Origin: Pseudomonas sp. NFR16
GTDB lineage: Bacteria; Pseudomonadota; Gammaproteobacteria; Pseudomonadales; Pseudomonadaceae
Direction: 5' to 3'
NCBI RefSeq assembly: GCF_900108875.1
Contig: NZ_FNYJ01000003.1
Location: 83,969-147,968 of the forward strand
Length of the DNA stretch: 64,000 nucleotides
Below the pieces are notes generated by a model that had not been told where the DNA came from, searched no databases, and saw only the letters and a list, made by a program, of their open reading frames with translations. Each line of letters starts with the position of its first letter. The stretch's first letter is position 1. This document shows, one piece after another, positions 18,820-30,579 of the stretch. The translations under genes and the position numbers were made by a program.

Positions 18820-19014
18820 GGGGTTCTCCAGTGGAATGCGCACGGAATGAGCCGTACGTCAGATTGCGGAACACTACGCTCTTCAGACGGTCATAAGGCC
18901 GCGATCTTCGAGGGTAGCGCTCGGAAAAACAGCCAATTTAGCATATTGGCTCCTTGCCCAAAATCCCTGTCGTTGTTAGAGTTTGCCGCACTTTTTTACC
19001 CACGCGTTCCCTAG

Positions 19015-20064
<1,050 letters not shown>

Positions 20065-20272
20065 CTCGCCGGAAACGCTACCATGATGAGCGTAACGGGC
20101 GGCACTTAACGGTGCTGCCTGTTCGTGTCTGACCTGTTGACGTCCTGCTGTTGTATTGAAAGCGCGATGCTGCAAGTCTGACACCCTGTACTTCCATCAA
20201 TCCGCACCAGGCCGGTTTCATGTCGCATGAATAAGCACAGCCAAACACAAGCATCCCTGGAAGGAGCGGCCT

Positions 20273-21448
20273 ATTAAACCGCTTTTCTCAAAGGGCCCGT
20301 CGCTGGGCGTTCGCCTGTTGGTGCTGGTCGTCCTGTCCGTGGCCGTCATGGTCGTGGATGCACGTTTCACGCTGCTCAAGCCTGTTCGCAGTCAGATGTC
20401 GCTGGTGCTGATGCAGTCCTACTGGATCGCCGATCTGCCGGAGCGTTTGTATCAGGGTGTTGCCAGCCAGTTCGGCAGTCGCACCGAGCTTGCCGCCGAA
20501 AACGAAAAACTCAAGACCGAGAACCTGCTGTTGCAAGGCCGCCTGCAGAAACTGGCGGCCCTGACCGAACAGAACGTGCGTCTGCGCGAGTTGCTGAACT
20601 CTTCCGCACTGGTCAACGAAAAAGTGGAAGTGGCCGAGCTGATCGGCATGGATCCCAATCCCTTCACCCACCGCATCATCATCAACAAAGGTGAGCGCGA
20701 CGGCGTTGTGCTGGGCCAGCCGGTGCTCGATGCGCGCGGGCTGATGGGGCAGGTTGTCGAGTTGATGCCGTATACCTCGCGCGTTCTGCTGCTGACCGAC
20801 ACCACCCACAGTATCCCGGTGCAGGTCAATCGCAACGGCCTGCGCGCCATCGCCAGCGGGACCGGCAATCCGGAGCGGCTGGAACTGCGCCATGTGGCCG
20901 ACACCGCGGACATCAAGGAGGGCGACCTGCTCGTCAGCTCCGGTCTGGGGCAGCGCTTCCCGGCAGGCTACCCGGTGGCAACGGTCAAGGAAGTGATTCA
21001 CGACTCCGGTCAGCCGTTCGCCATCGTTCGCGCAGTGCCGACAGCAGCGTTGAATCGCAGCCGTTATCTGTTGCTGGTGTTTTCCGATGGGCGCTCGCCG
21101 GAAGAGCGCGCCGCCGACGCCGCCCAACAGCAGGAAACGCTGGACCGCCAATCCGCCGATCCGTCGGCCGTGCCGTCGGCGACGGTGCCGGGTGCCGCGC
21201 CTGCCGCCACGCCGAACAAGCCAGTGGTTCCGGCCACCGTGCCCAAGCCCGCCGCTGCGGGGCACGGCACTTCGGCTGCGCCCGCCAGTGCGACCACGCC
21301 GGCTGCGGCGCCCGCCACGGCCCCAGCGGCGACGTCCGCCAAGCCGCCGGCCAGCAAACCGCCTGCAAAACCTGCGACCAAGCCTGCGGCGCCTAAACCG
21401 GCCGCGCCCGCCGCTGCGCCTGCAGCGCCCCGCGAGAGGGAAGAATAA
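20273..21448 (+). CDS. mreC: rod shape-determining protein MreC (probable ATT start)
   Basis: A bitopic inner-membrane protein bridging MreB/MreD and the periplasmic wall synthases. One membrane helix (GVRLLVLVVLSVAVMVVDARF) is followed by a coiled coil (ELAAENEKLKTENLLLQGRL) and the two-barrel MreC core. The C-terminal ~95 residues are low-complexity Ala/Pro/Lys sequence. AGGAG at 20262-20266 lies six bases before ATT at 20273, giving 391 aa beginning (M)KPLFSKGPSLGVR, the expected family N-terminus. The next conventional option, TTG at 20318, lacks a ribosome site and would clip the membrane helix. It overlaps mreD (ATG within the stop region). Confidence 0.92.
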   Translation: MKPLFSKGPSLGVRLLVLVVLSVAVMVVDARFTLLKPVRSQMSLVLMQSYWIADLPERLYQGVASQFGSRTELAAENEKLKTENLLLQGRLQKLAALTEQNVRLRELLNSSALVNEKVEVAELIGMDPNPFTHRIIINKGERDGVVLGQPVLDARGLMGQVVELMPYTSRVLLLTDTTHSIPVQVNRNGLRAIASGTGNPERLELRHVADTADIKEGDLLVSSGLGQRFPAGYPVATVKEVIHDSGQPFAIVRAVPTAALNRSRYLLLVFSDGRSPEERAADAAQQQETLDRQSADPSAVPSATVPGAAPAATPNKPVVPATVPKPAAAGHGTSAAPASATTPAAAPATAPAATSAKPPASKPPAKPATKPAAPKPAAPAAAPAAPREREE

Positions 21449-21939
21449 TGGCTCGTCACGCTCCGGCCCGAAACGGCTGGGTAGTCTGGCTGACCTTCGT
21501 CATCGGCCTGCTGCTCAGCGTTTCGCCGCTGCCGCAATTCATGGAAATCTTCCGCCCGCTGTGGCTCGCGCTGCTGTTGGCGTTCTGGGCCCTCGCGCTG
21601 CCGCACAAGATCGGCATGGTGACCGCCTGGATGCTGGGTCTGGCCGAGGACGTGCTGTACGGAACGCTGCTTGGGCAGAATGCACTGATTCTCACGCTGA
21701 TCACGTTTTTGGTCTTGTCGCTGCAACAACGGTTGCGCATGTTCCCGATGTGGCAGCAATGCTTGGTGATTCTGGTGATTTTCGGCCTCGCGCAACTGGT
21801 TCAACTGTGGCTGAGCGCGCTGACCGGTAACCGTCAGCCGACGCTTGCGCTGGTTCTGCCGGCGTTGGTCAGCGCATTGCTGTGGCCGTGGGTCAGCTAC
21901 GGCCTGCGCGGGCTACGCTTGCGTCTGAAGATCAACTGA
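21448..21939 (+). CDS. mreD: rod shape-determining protein MreD
   Basis: A 163-aa integral membrane protein with five or six predicted helices that completes the MreBCD elongation complex. MEIFRPLWLALLLAFWALAL and the LGLAEDVLYGTLLGQNAL loop are characteristic. The start overlaps the last base of the mreC stop codon, so translation is coupled. maf begins about 105 bases downstream. Confidence 0.95.
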   Translation: MARHAPARNGWVVWLTFVIGLLLSVSPLPQFMEIFRPLWLALLLAFWALALPHKIGMVTAWMLGLAEDVLYGTLLGQNALILTLITFLVLSLQQRLRMFPMWQQCLVILVIFGLAQLVQLWLSALTGNRQPTLALVLPALVSALLWPWVSYGLRGLRLRLKIN

Positions 21940-22044
21940 AACAGCAGCTTGCGCGCAGGCCCCTGCGGGGGCGATGTCTCAAAGCAAGCGTCACCTGTTT
22001 TCACGCAACGCCTAAGCTGAAGATCACTGACACGGAGACGTCCC

Positions 22045-22656
22045 ATGCCCCAACTTCTTCTCGCTTCTGGCTCCCCGCGTCGTCGTGAGTTGCTGACGCA
22101 AATCGGCGTGCCGTTCACGACCCTCGGCACCGACATCGACGAAACCCCGCTCAAAGACGAAACCCCTGCCGCCTACGTCGAGCGCCTTGCTCGCGGCAAG
22201 GCCGATGCCGGTCTGTTGCAGCTCGCCAACGATCCTGCTTACCCGACGGCTTGCGTCCTCGGGGCCGACACCGCCGTGGTGCTCGATGGTCGGATTCTCG
22301 GCAAGCCTGCGGACGAGACCGAGGCGCTGGCCATGCTCGCGGCACTTTCCAATCGCGAACACGATGTCCTGACTGCCGTCGCCGTGGTGGACGAGCAGCA
22401 TTGCGAAACCCGCGTGGTCAGCAGCCGCGTGCGGTTTCGCCCGATTTCCGAGCAGGAAGCCCGGGCATACTGGGCCAGCGGCGAACCGTGCGACAAGGCC
22501 GGCAGTTATGGCATCCAGGGGCTGGGCGCAGTGTTCGTCGAGAACCTCAGTGGCAGTTATTCGGCAGTGGTGGGCCTTCCTTTGTGCGAAACCGCAGAAA
22601 TGCTTCAACGTTTCGGCATACCCTGTTGGCAATGTCTGGAAGGTGACACGCCATGA
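22045..22656 (+). CDS. maf: Maf-type nucleoside triphosphate pyrophosphatase (YhdE-like)
   Basis: A 203-aa cytoplasmic house-cleaning enzyme that hydrolyses dTTP/UTP or modified analogues to the monophosphate. It begins with the diagnostic [30 protein letters not shown] and [20 protein letters not shown] are the other conserved blocks. Its neighbours mreD and rng give the classical mreBCD-maf-rng order. The stop overlaps the rng start by four bases (ATGA). Confidence 0.95.
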   Translation: MPQLLLASGSPRRRELLTQIGVPFTTLGTDIDETPLKDETPAAYVERLARGKADAGLLQLANDPAYPTACVLGADTAVVLDGRILGKPADETEALAMLAALSNREHDVLTAVAVVDEQHCETRVVSSRVRFRPISEQEARAYWASGEPCDKAGSYGIQGLGAVFVENLSGSYSAVVGLPLCETAEMLQRFGIPCWQCLEGDTP

Positions 22657-24110
22657 GTGAAGAGATTCTGATCAACATCACGCCGATGGAATCGCGCGTG
22701 GCTGTCGTTGAAAACGGGGTGTTGCAAGAGGTTCACGTCGAACGGACCCAGCGTCGCGGTATCGTCGGCAACATCTACAAAGGCAAGGTCGTGCGCGTGC
22801 TGCCTGGCATGCAGGCAGCATTCATCGACATCGGTCTGGACCGCGCTGCGTTCATTCATGCATCTGAAATCTCCATGCGGGAAGGTCCCGCCGTCGAAAC
22901 CATCAGTTCGCTTGTGCATGAAGGTCAGAGCCTGGTGGTGCAGGTCACCAAAGACCCGATCGGCAGCAAGGGCGCGCGGCTGACGACCCAATTGTCGATT
23001 CCGTCCCGCTATCTGGTGTACATGCCTCGCACAGCCCACGTCGGCATTTCCCTGAAGATTGAAGACGAAACCGAGCGCGAACGTCTCAAGCAGGTGGTCA
23101 GCGACTGCGTGGCCAAAGAAGGCATCAAAGAGAAGGGCGGGTTCATCCTGCGCACGGCAGCAGAAGGCGCCGGCGCTGACGAAATCATGATGGACATCCG
23201 CTATCTGCGTCGCCTGTGGGACCAGATCGGCGAACAGATCAAGACCATCAGCCCCGCCAGCGTGATCTACGAAGACCTGGGCCTTGCGCTGCGCACGCTA
23301 CGTGACCTGGTCAGCCCCAAGATCGAAAAGATCCGCATCGATTCCCGCGAAACCTTCCAGAAGACCACCCAGTTCGTCGATGAGCTGATGCCCGAAATCG
23401 CCGATCGCCTGGAGCACTATCCTGGCGAGCGGCCGATCTTTGATCTGTACGGTGTCGAAGACGAAATCCAAAAGGCCCTGGAGCGCAAAGTGCCGCTCAA
23501 GTCCGGCGGTTATCTGGTGATCGATCCGGCCGAGGCCATGACCACCATCGACGTCAACACCGGCGCCTTCGTGGGGCATCGCAATCTCGAAGAAACCATC
23601 TTCAAGACCAATCTGGAAGCCGCCACCGCCATTGCCCGCCAGCTGCGCCTGCGTAATCTGGGCGGGATCATCATCATCGATTTCATCGACATGGAAGATG
23701 GCGAGCATCAACGGCAGGTCCTGCGCACGCTTGAAAAACAGCTCGAGCGCGATCATGCCAAGACCAACATCATCGGCATCACCGAGCTTGGACTGGTGCA
23801 GATGACCCGCAAGCGCACCCGCGAAAGTCTTGAACAGGTGCTCTGTGAGCCGTGTGTCAGTTGCCAGGGACGGGGCAAGCTGAAAACCCCGGAAACCATC
23901 TGCTACGAGATATTCCGTGAGATTCTGCGTGAAGCGCGGGCCTATCAGGCGCTGGGTTATCGAGTGCTGGCCAACCAGAAAGTGGTCGATCGTCTGCTCG
24001 ACGAAGAGTCTGGCAATGTAGCCGAACTGGAGGTGTTCATCGGCAGGACCATTCGTTTTCAGGTCGAGACCATGTATTCCCAGGAACAATACGACGTTGT
24101 GCTGCTCTGA
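22653..24110 (+). CDS. rng: ribonuclease G
   Basis: A 485-aa endoribonuclease of the RNase E/G family that matures 16S rRNA at its 5' end and degrades some mRNAs. It has an N-terminal S1 domain ([20 protein letters not shown]), an RNase-H-like segment and 5'-sensor region, and the Mg-binding catalytic DNase I-like part with DVNTGAF and IIIDFIDM. The Zn-link region reads [12 protein letters not shown]. It lacks the long disordered degradosome tail of RNase E. It overlaps maf by four bases. Confidence 0.97.
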   Translation: MSEEILINITPMESRVAVVENGVLQEVHVERTQRRGIVGNIYKGKVVRVLPGMQAAFIDIGLDRAAFIHASEISMREGPAVETISSLVHEGQSLVVQVTKDPIGSKGARLTTQLSIPSRYLVYMPRTAHVGISLKIEDETERERLKQVVSDCVAKEGIKEKGGFILRTAAEGAGADEIMMDIRYLRRLWDQIGEQIKTISPASVIYEDLGLALRTLRDLVSPKIEKIRIDSRETFQKTTQFVDELMPEIADRLEHYPGERPIFDLYGVEDEIQKALERKVPLKSGGYLVIDPAEAMTTIDVNTGAFVGHRNLEETIFKTNLEAATAIARQLRLRNLGGIIIIDFIDMEDGEHQRQVLRTLEKQLERDHAKTNIIGITELGLVQMTRKRTRESLEQVLCEPCVSCQGRGKLKTPETICYEIFREILREARAYQALGYRVLANQKVVDRLLDEESGNVAELEVFIGRTIRFQVETMYSQEQYDVVLL

Positions 24111-24133
24111 TTCTGCGCAAAATATGGCGTGAA

Positions 24134-24157
24134 GCCCCGCGCAGACGCGTGCGGGGC
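24134..24157. terminator. GC-rich hairpin after rng
   Basis: GCCCCGC (24134-24140) pairs with GCGGGGC (24151-24157) around a 10-base loop. No T-tract follows, so it may only attenuate or stabilise the transcript before yhdP. Confidence 0.4.
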
Positions 24158-24309
24158 GGTCAATATGAGAACCTGGCCAGAGAGGCCGACGGCATGGATG
24201 CCCTTCAAAGAGAATCTTGCGTGGCAAATGAGCACCTTCCGGACATCACAACATCTGCACCGTTGAGCCAGACGCCACGTGTAAGCTCGCTGTGCGGAGG
24301 CACGGCGGC

Positions 24310-27300
24310 ATGGAGCGTCTGACCCGGTTTTTCGCGGTGCTGACCCGCTGGGGACTGAGCCTGTGCGCCCTGGTGGTCGTGCTGATCGCGTTGTACGTCA
24401 GCGTCGGCCGCGAGCTGGTGCCGATGGTGGCCGAATACCGCGCCGACGTCGAAACAAAGGCGCAGGCCGCGTTGGGCATGCCGATCAGCGTCGGACGCCT
24501 GGAGGGCAGCTGGAGCGGATTTGCGCCGGTGTTCGTCGCGCGCGACGTGATGATCGGGCAGGGCGCCAGCGCTGTACGTCTGGATCAAGTGCGCGCAGTG
24601 CCTGATCTGTGGGCAAGCATCACCGCGCGCGAAGTGCGCCTGGCGCGCCTCGAACTCGACGGTCTGCAACTGGGCCTCAAGGAAGACAAGGACGGACACT
24701 GGGCGTTGCAGGGCCTGCCGGTGCAGGGTGACAAGCCGTTCGATCCGGAACAGGTGCTGACCCAGATGCAGATGATCGCTCAGCTGTCGTTGTTCGACAG
24801 CCAGATCACGCTGCAACCCTACGACCAATCCCCGTTGACCCTCACTTATGTCAGCCTGAGCCTCAAGACCGGCAGTCTGCATCAGAGGCTGGACGCGCGC
24901 ATGACCTTGCCTGACGGCCAGCCGCTGTCCCTGAACGTGCGGTCAAAAGTGCGCGCAGATGAATGGCGCGATGGCGAAGCCGAGGCGTATCTGAGCCTGC
25001 CTCAGAGTGACTGGTCGCACTGGCTGCCGAAAAGCCTGACCCGAGACTGGAAGATCAACACGCTCAAGGCCGGCGGCGAGTTCTGGATGACGTGGGGCAA
25101 GGGCACGCTGCAGACCGCCGTCGCGCGGTTGAACGCCCCCCGGTTCAAGGGCGCTTTCGCGGATCGCAAGTCTTCGACCATCGACAATCTGGCGCTCAAT
25201 GCCTGGTTCCAGCGCGATGACAAGGGTTTCAATATCGCGGTGAATTCGCTGGCGATGGACCTGGACAGCAAGCGCTGGGAAAGCCGCCTGCAGCTTCAAC
25301 AGACCGCCGCCACCGCCGACAGTCAGGAGCTGTGGCACGTGCAGGCGGACCGCGTCGACCTGACACCGATCACGCCATTGCTCGATTCGCTGGCGCCGCT
25401 GCCCGACAAACTGATGGTGGCGCTCGACCATCTTCGCTTCACCGGCGGCGTGCGTAACCTGCTGCTCGACTATCGCCCGCAGGCGGAAGGGCCGAAGCGG
25501 GTGAGCTTCGCCGCGAACCTGGACAAGCTGGGTTTCGACGCTTATCACGGGGCGCCAGCGGCAGGAAATGTCAGCGGCGCGATCAGCGGTGATCTCGGTC
25601 AGGGCGAACTGAGGCTCAACACCGATGACTTCATGCTGCACCTGGACCCGATCTTCAAGAACGAATGGAAGTACCGCCACGCCGAGGCGCGCCTGACCTA
25701 TGCGCTCGACGATCAGGGTTTCACCTTGATCGCCCCGTACATCAAAGTGCTTGGCGATGAAGGAAAGATCGCGAGCGATTTTCTGATCCGGCTGCACTTC
25801 AACCACGATCAGGAAGACTACATGGACCTGCGCGTGGGCATGGTCGACGGCGATGGCAAATACACTTCCAAATACCTGCCGGCGATGCTCAATCCGGGCG
25901 TCGATCAATGGCTGCGCACGGCAGTCCTGAGCGGCGACGTCAAAGAAGGTTTTTTCCAGTATCAGGGCTCGATCAATCATGACGCGGCCGATGTCGCGCG
26001 CGTGATCACGCTGTTCTTCAAGGTGCGGAATGCCAACCTGGCGTTCCAGCCCGGCTGGCCGCAGCTGACGGGCGTGGACGGCAATGTCTTCGTTGAAAAC
26101 AGCGGCGTGCGCATCCGTGCCAGCAAAGGGCAATTGCTTGGCACGCAGGTGCGCAACGTGGCCGTGGATGTCCCGCATGTACCCGCCGGACAGACCAGCC
26201 ATCTGTTGGTCAATGGTGATTTCGACGGCAGCTTGCAGGATGGCATGAAGATCCTGCAGGAGGCGCCGATCGGCACCGGGCAGACCTTCGCGGGATGGCA
26301 GGCCGAAGGGCCGCTGCAAGGCCACATCAATCTGGATGTCCCGCTGGTCAAGGGGCAAGAGCCCAAGGTGGCCGTGGACTTCACCACTGACAGCGCTCGT
26401 CTGAAACTGGCTGATCCGGTGCTGGAGCTGACGCAGCTCAAAGGCAATTTCCGTTTCGACTACGCCAAGGGGCTCAGCGGCAAGAACATCAAGGCGGTGG
26501 CGTTCGACAAACCGGTGAACGCCGAGATTTTCGCCGAAGGGAAACCGGGTGCGCCGGTGACGCGGATCACCGCGAGCAGCCAGATCGCAACCAAACGTCT
26601 GACCGACTGGCTGGGCGTCACTCAGCCGTTACCGGTCTCGGGCGAGCTGCCGTATCAACTGCAAGTGGTGCTCAACGGCGCTGACAGCCAGTTGCTGATC
26701 GATTCCAACTTGAAGGGCCTCACGGTCGACCTGCCGGCGCCCTTCGGAAAAACCGCCGATGACACCCGCGACACGGACCTGCGCATGAACCTGCAAGGCC
26801 CTGAACGGCGAATCAGCGTGGGCTACGGTAATCTGGCAAATCTGGCTTACGCTGCGCCTGCGGGCAAGCTGGCCGATGGCCGTGGCGAACTGTTCCTCGG
26901 TGAAGGCGGCGCCATCGTTCCGGACAGCAAAGGGCTGAGAGTTCGTGGCTCACTGTCGGAACTGGACATCGCCCCGTGGCAGGCCATGGCCGAGCGCTAC
27001 GCAGGCAACGATCCCGGCGGCAGCGCCAAGCAACTGCTCAGTGGCCTCGATCTGCAGATCGGCAAGCTGACGGCGATGGGCACGACCCTCGATCAGGCCA
27101 ATGTGCAGCTCAAGCGCAGCGACACCAGTTGGGGGCTGTCGCTGGACAGCACGAAGATCAAAGGCACCGCGACCTTGCCCGACAGCAAAGCCACGCCGAT
27201 CGACATCAATCTGCTCTACGTGCGCCTGCCAGCGCCGGATCCCAATGCGGCCGTGGTCGAGAACGCGCCGGATCCGCTGGCCGATGTCGACCCGCGCAAG

Positions 27301-28125
27301 ATTCCGGCGATGAACATCAAGGTCACGCAGTTGTTTCAGGGCGACCAACTGGTCGGCGCGTGGTCGCTCAAAGTGCGTTCTACGCCAACGGGCATTCAAC
27401 TCAATGATATGAATCTGGGCCTCAAAGGCATGGCCTTGTCGGGCAACGGCGGCTGGGAAGGCGCGCCCGGCAGCACCGGCAGCTGGTTCAAAGGCCAGGT
27501 GACCGGCAAGAATCTGGCTGATGTGCTCAAGGCGTGGGGTTTCGCGCCCACTGTCACCAGCCAGGAATTCGAGATGAATGCCGATGGCCGCTGGCCGGGT
27601 TCGCCTGCCTGGGTTGGCCTGAAACGTTATTCCGGCAGCCTCGACGCCACGCTCAAGAACGGTCAGTTCGTCGAGGTGGAAGGCGGCGCCCAGGCGCTGC
27701 GGGTGTTCGGCCTGCTCAATTTCAACTCCATCGGTCGCCGCTTGCGCCTCGATTTCTCCGATCTGCTCGGTAAGGGCCTGGGTTACGACCGGGTGAAAGG
27801 TTTGCTGGTGGCCAGCAACGGGGTGTACGTCACGCGTGACCCGATCACGTTGATCGGGCCATCGAGCAATCTGGAGCTCAACGGTACGCTGGACATGGTT
27901 CGGGACCGGGTCGATGCCAAGCTGCTGGTGACGCTGCCGGTGACCAACAACCTGCCGATTGCCGCATTGATTGTCGGTGCGCCGGCCATTGGTGGCGCGC
28001 TGTTTCTGGTCGACAAGCTGCTGGGCGATCGCGTCGCCCGCTTCGCCAGCGTGCAATACAAGGTCGAAGGGCCGTGGAAAGAGCCTAAAATCACGTTCGA
28101 TAAGCCGTTCGAGAAACCGAAGTAA
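24310..28125 (+). CDS. yhdP: YhdP family AsmA-like protein
   Basis: A 1271-aa inner-membrane-anchored giant protein. One N-terminal membrane helix (residues ~12-33, GLSLCALVVVLIALYVSVG) is followed by a long periplasmic region rich in beta-strand (DUF3971/AsmA-like), expected to form a hydrophobic groove. In enteric bacteria YhdP, TamB and YdbH are jointly needed for phospholipid transport to the outer membrane. The C-terminal part (LPVTNNLPIAALIVGAPAIG, RFASVQYKVEGPWKEPKI) is the conserved signature. ATG at 24310 has GGAGG about 10 bases upstream. The position between rng and a nitrilase gene is the usual one in pseudomonads. Confidence 0.93.
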   Translation: MERLTRFFAVLTRWGLSLCALVVVLIALYVSVGRELVPMVAEYRADVETKAQAALGMPISVGRLEGSWSGFAPVFVARDVMIGQGASAVRLDQVRAVPDLWASITAREVRLARLELDGLQLGLKEDKDGHWALQGLPVQGDKPFDPEQVLTQMQMIAQLSLFDSQITLQPYDQSPLTLTYVSLSLKTGSLHQRLDARMTLPDGQPLSLNVRSKVRADEWRDGEAEAYLSLPQSDWSHWLPKSLTRDWKINTLKAGGEFWMTWGKGTLQTAVARLNAPRFKGAFADRKSSTIDNLALNAWFQRDDKGFNIAVNSLAMDLDSKRWESRLQLQQTAATADSQELWHVQADRVDLTPITPLLDSLAPLPDKLMVALDHLRFTGGVRNLLLDYRPQAEGPKRVSFAANLDKLGFDAYHGAPAAGNVSGAISGDLGQGELRLNTDDFMLHLDPIFKNEWKYRHAEARLTYALDDQGFTLIAPYIKVLGDEGKIASDFLIRLHFNHDQEDYMDLRVGMVDGDGKYTSKYLPAMLNPGVDQWLRTAVLSGDVKEGFFQYQGSINHDAADVARVITLFFKVRNANLAFQPGWPQLTGVDGNVFVENSGVRIRASKGQLLGTQVRNVAVDVPHVPAGQTSHLLVNGDFDGSLQDGMKILQEAPIGTGQTFAGWQAEGPLQGHINLDVPLVKGQEPKVAVDFTTDSARLKLADPVLELTQLKGNFRFDYAKGLSGKNIKAVAFDKPVNAEIFAEGKPGAPVTRITASSQIATKRLTDWLGVTQPLPVSGELPYQLQVVLNGADSQLLIDSNLKGLTVDLPAPFGKTADDTRDTDLRMNLQGPERRISVGYGNLANLAYAAPAGKLADGRGELFLGEGGAIVPDSKGLRVRGSLSELDIAPWQAMAERYAGNDPGGSAKQLLSGLDLQIGKLTAMGTTLDQANVQLKRSDTSWGLSLDSTKIKGTATLPDSKATPIDINLLYVRLPAPDPNAAVVENAPDPLADVDPRKIPAMNIKVTQLFQGDQLVGAWSLKVRSTPTGIQLNDMNLGLKGMALSGNGGWEGAPGSTGSWFKGQVTGKNLADVLKAWGFAPTVTSQEFEMNADGRWPGSPAWVGLKRYSGSLDATLKNGQFVEVEGGAQALRVFGLLNFNSIGRRLRLDFSDLLGKGLGYDRVKGLLVASNGVYVTRDPITLIGPSSNLELNGTLDMVRDRVDAKLLVTLPVTNNLPIAALIVGAPAIGGALFLVDKLLGDRVARFASVQYKVEGPWKEPKITFDKPFEKPK

Positions 28126-28182
28126 TCACAGTGCAGTGGTAGAGCGCACGGCGCTGTCCCGGATACAAAGCCGCTCTTGGCA

Positions 28183-28205
28183 GTAGGATCGGCTTGAGCC
28201 GGGAA
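28183..28205. repeat. single REP unit (GTAGGACCGGCT family)
   Basis: A single, slightly diverged arm (GTAGGATCGGCTTGAGCC) without a partner lies between yhdP and the nitrilase-like gene. It belongs to the family that forms pairs at 10788, 12644 and 37795. Confidence 0.7.
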
Positions 28206-28270
28206 GGGGTAGGGCGAGCTCATCGACTTTGCTTGGAGTACAGTGCAGTTCTATCGATCAAGGAGCGTCT

Positions 28271-29122
28271 ATGTCCTTCGCGGTGATTCAGATGGTCAGC
28301 CAGAGCGATGTCGAGGGCAATCTGGCTCAGGCTCGCGGGCTGTTGGAACGCGCAGCGGCGTCCGGCGCGAAGCTGGCGGTGCTGCCGGAAAACTTCGCCG
28401 CCATGGGGCGGCGCGATATTGCAGCCATTGGCCGTGCCGAGGCTTTGGGCGAAGGTCCGATCCTGCCATGGTTGAAACGGGCCGCTCGCGACCTCAAGTT
28501 ATGGATTGTCGCCGGGACACTGCCGCTGCCGCCCGAAGGTCAGCCTGACGGCAAGGTGACGGCGTGTTCGCTGTTGGTGGATGACCGGGGTGAACAGGTG
28601 GCGCGCTACGACAAGCTGCACTTGTTCGACGTGGACGTGGCCGATGCTCGCGGGCGTTATCGCGAATCCGACGACTACGCCCACGGCAGCCACGTGGTGG
28701 TGGCCGATACACCGGTTGGCAAATTGGGCCTGACGGTCTGTTACGACCTGCGTTTCCCGGAGCTGTACACCGCGCTGCGCGAAGCAGGGGCTGAATTGAT
28801 TACCGCGCCATCGGCCTTCACGGCCGTCACTGGCGCGGCGCATTGGGAGATTCTGTTGCGCGCGCGAGCCATCGAGACTCAGTGCTACCTGCTGGCGGCG
28901 GCGCAAGGCGGGGTTCATCCCGGACCCAGGGAAACATTTGGACACGCGGCGATCATAGATCCATGGGGCCGCGTGCTGGCCGAGCAGGCAAAGGGTGAAG
29001 CCGTGCTGCTGGCCGAACGAGACATTCAAGAGCAGGCGTCCATCAGGGCGCGAATGCCGGTAGCGAATCACCGGCGATTTTTTTCGCAGGACGCCTTGCG
29101 GCCTGCCAACACCCCGGAGTGA
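28271..29122 (+). CDS. carbon-nitrogen hydrolase (nitrilase superfamily)
   Basis: A 283-aa cytoplasmic amidohydrolase. The Glu-Lys-Cys triad is visible: Glu40 in [10 protein letters not shown], Lys115 in [11 protein letters not shown] and Cys157 in [13 protein letters not shown]. The short length and the [12 protein letters not shown] region resemble the Nit1/NIT2 branch, whose members hydrolyse deaminated glutathione or omega-amides; this assignment is an inference. ATG at 28271 follows AAGGAG. Its stop overlaps the GTG just before the tldD start, so it is probably co-transcribed with tldD. Confidence 0.9.
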   Translation: MSFAVIQMVSQSDVEGNLAQARGLLERAAASGAKLAVLPENFAAMGRRDIAAIGRAEALGEGPILPWLKRAARDLKLWIVAGTLPLPPEGQPDGKVTACSLLVDDRGEQVARYDKLHLFDVDVADARGRYRESDDYAHGSHVVVADTPVGKLGLTVCYDLRFPELYTALREAGAELITAPSAFTAVTGAAHWEILLRARAIETQCYLLAAAQGGVHPGPRETFGHAAIIDPWGRVLAEQAKGEAVLLAERDIQEQASIRARMPVANHRRFFSQDALRPANTPE

Positions 29123-29124
29123 AT

Positions 29125-30564
29125 ATGAGCGACTTGTCCTCAGTCAGCGAACACCTTCTGGCGCCAGGCGGCCTGAGCATCGACAGCCTGCAATCAGTGC
29201 TGGGAGAGCTTGCCGGTCCAGGGATCGACGCGGCCGACCTGTATTTCCAGGGCCAGATTTCCGAGTCGTGGGCTCTGGAGGATGGCATCGTCAAGGAAGG
29301 CAGCTTCAACCTCGACCAGGGTGTGGGCGTGCGTGCGCAATCGGGTGAAAAAACCGGTTTCGCCTACAGCAACGCCATCACACCGGACGCGCTGAGCCAG
29401 GCGGCCCGTGCTGCCCGCTCGATTTCCCGCGCCGGGCAGAATGGCCGGGTTCAGGCGTTCACCTCTCAAGATGTCGCCCAGCTGTACGCGCCGGATAACC
29501 CGCTGGAAGTGATGACGCGGGCCGAAAAGGTCGAGTTGCTCAAGCGTGTGGACATCGCGACCCGGGCCCTCGACCCGCGCATCCAGCAGGTGTCGGTCAG
29601 CATGGCCGGCGTCTGGGAACGCATCCTCGTGGCCTCGACCGATGGCAGCCTGGCCGCGGACGTCCGCCCGCTGGTGCGTTTCAACGTCAGCGTGATCGTC
29701 GAGCAGAACGGCCGTCGCGAACGTGGTGGCCACGGCGGCGGCGGGCGTACCGATTACCGCTATTTCCTCAGCGAAGACCGTGCGATGGGCTATGCGCGCG
29801 AAGCGTTGCGTCAGGCGCTGGTCAATCTGGAAGCCATCCCTGCGCCAGCTGGCACGCTGCCGGTGGTATTGGGTTCGGGCTGGTCCGGCGTGCTGCTGCA
29901 TGAAGCGGTCGGTCATGGTCTGGAAGGTGACTTCAACCGCAAGGGCAGCTCCGCGTACAGCGGCCGAATGGGCGAAATGGTCGCTTCCAAGCTCTGCACC
30001 ATCGTCGATGACGGTACGCTGGCCGGGCGTCGCGGCTCTCTGAGCGTGGACGACGAAGGCACGCCGACCGAATGCACCACGTTGATCGAGAACGGTGTGC
30101 TCAAAGGCTATATGCAGGACAAGCTCAACGCTCGTCTGATGGGTGTCGCGCGCACCGGCAACGGTCGCCGCGAGTCCTATGCGCACCTGCCGATGCCGCG
30201 CATGACCAACACTTACATGCTCGGTGGCCAGAGCGATCCGGAAGAAATCATCAAGTCAGTGAAGAAGGGCATCTACTGCGCCAATCTGGGCGGCGGTCAG
30301 GTCGACATTACCAGCGGCAAATTCGTGTTCTCTACCAGCGAGGCGTACCTGATCGAAGACGGCAAGATCACGGCGCCCGTCAAAGGCGCGACCCTGATCG
30401 GTAACGGCCCGGAGTGCATGAGCCGAGTGTCGATGGTCGGCAACGATCTGTCGCTGGACAGCGGCGTGGGCACCTGCGGCAAGGACGGCCAGTCGGTGCC
30501 GGTCGGCGTGGGTCAACCGACGCTGAAGATCGATGCGATCACCGTGGGTGGCACAGGCGGATAA
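29125..30564 (+). CDS. tldD: metalloprotease TldD
   Basis: A 479-aa subunit of the TldD/TldE (PmbA) protease that degrades unfolded peptides and matures microcin B17-like peptides and CcdA in enteric bacteria. The Zn site [11 protein letters not shown] is at residues 259-269. [14 protein letters not shown] and the C-terminal [13 protein letters not shown](S)VPVGVGQPT are family signatures. I chose ATG at 29125, with GGAG upstream, over the GTG two codons earlier. Its partner pmbA is about 750 bp downstream beyond the convergent yjgA. Confidence 0.95.
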   Translation: MSDLSSVSEHLLAPGGLSIDSLQSVLGELAGPGIDAADLYFQGQISESWALEDGIVKEGSFNLDQGVGVRAQSGEKTGFAYSNAITPDALSQAARAARSISRAGQNGRVQAFTSQDVAQLYAPDNPLEVMTRAEKVELLKRVDIATRALDPRIQQVSVSMAGVWERILVASTDGSLAADVRPLVRFNVSVIVEQNGRRERGGHGGGGRTDYRYFLSEDRAMGYAREALRQALVNLEAIPAPAGTLPVVLGSGWSGVLLHEAVGHGLEGDFNRKGSSAYSGRMGEMVASKLCTIVDDGTLAGRRGSLSVDDEGTPTECTTLIENGVLKGYMQDKLNARLMGVARTGNGRRESYAHLPMPRMTNTYMLGGQSDPEEIIKSVKKGIYCANLGGGQVDITSGKFVFSTSEAYLIEDGKITAPVKGATLIGNGPECMSRVSMVGNDLSLDSGVGTCGKDGQSVPVGVGQPTLKIDAITVGGTGG

Positions 30565-30579
30565 GGTCGAATAAAGCAT

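Noticed and set aside
15368..19014. Long plus-strand reading frames (566 and 641 aa)
   Set aside because: They lie opposite gatB, gatA and gatC, whose catalytic motifs are unambiguous.
21959..21972. GCCCCTGCGGGGGC hairpin between mreD and maf
   Set aside because: Short stem without a T-tract in a continuous gene cluster; not convincing as a terminator.
24943..26358. 471-aa minus-strand reading frame
   Set aside because: Antisense shadow within yhdP.
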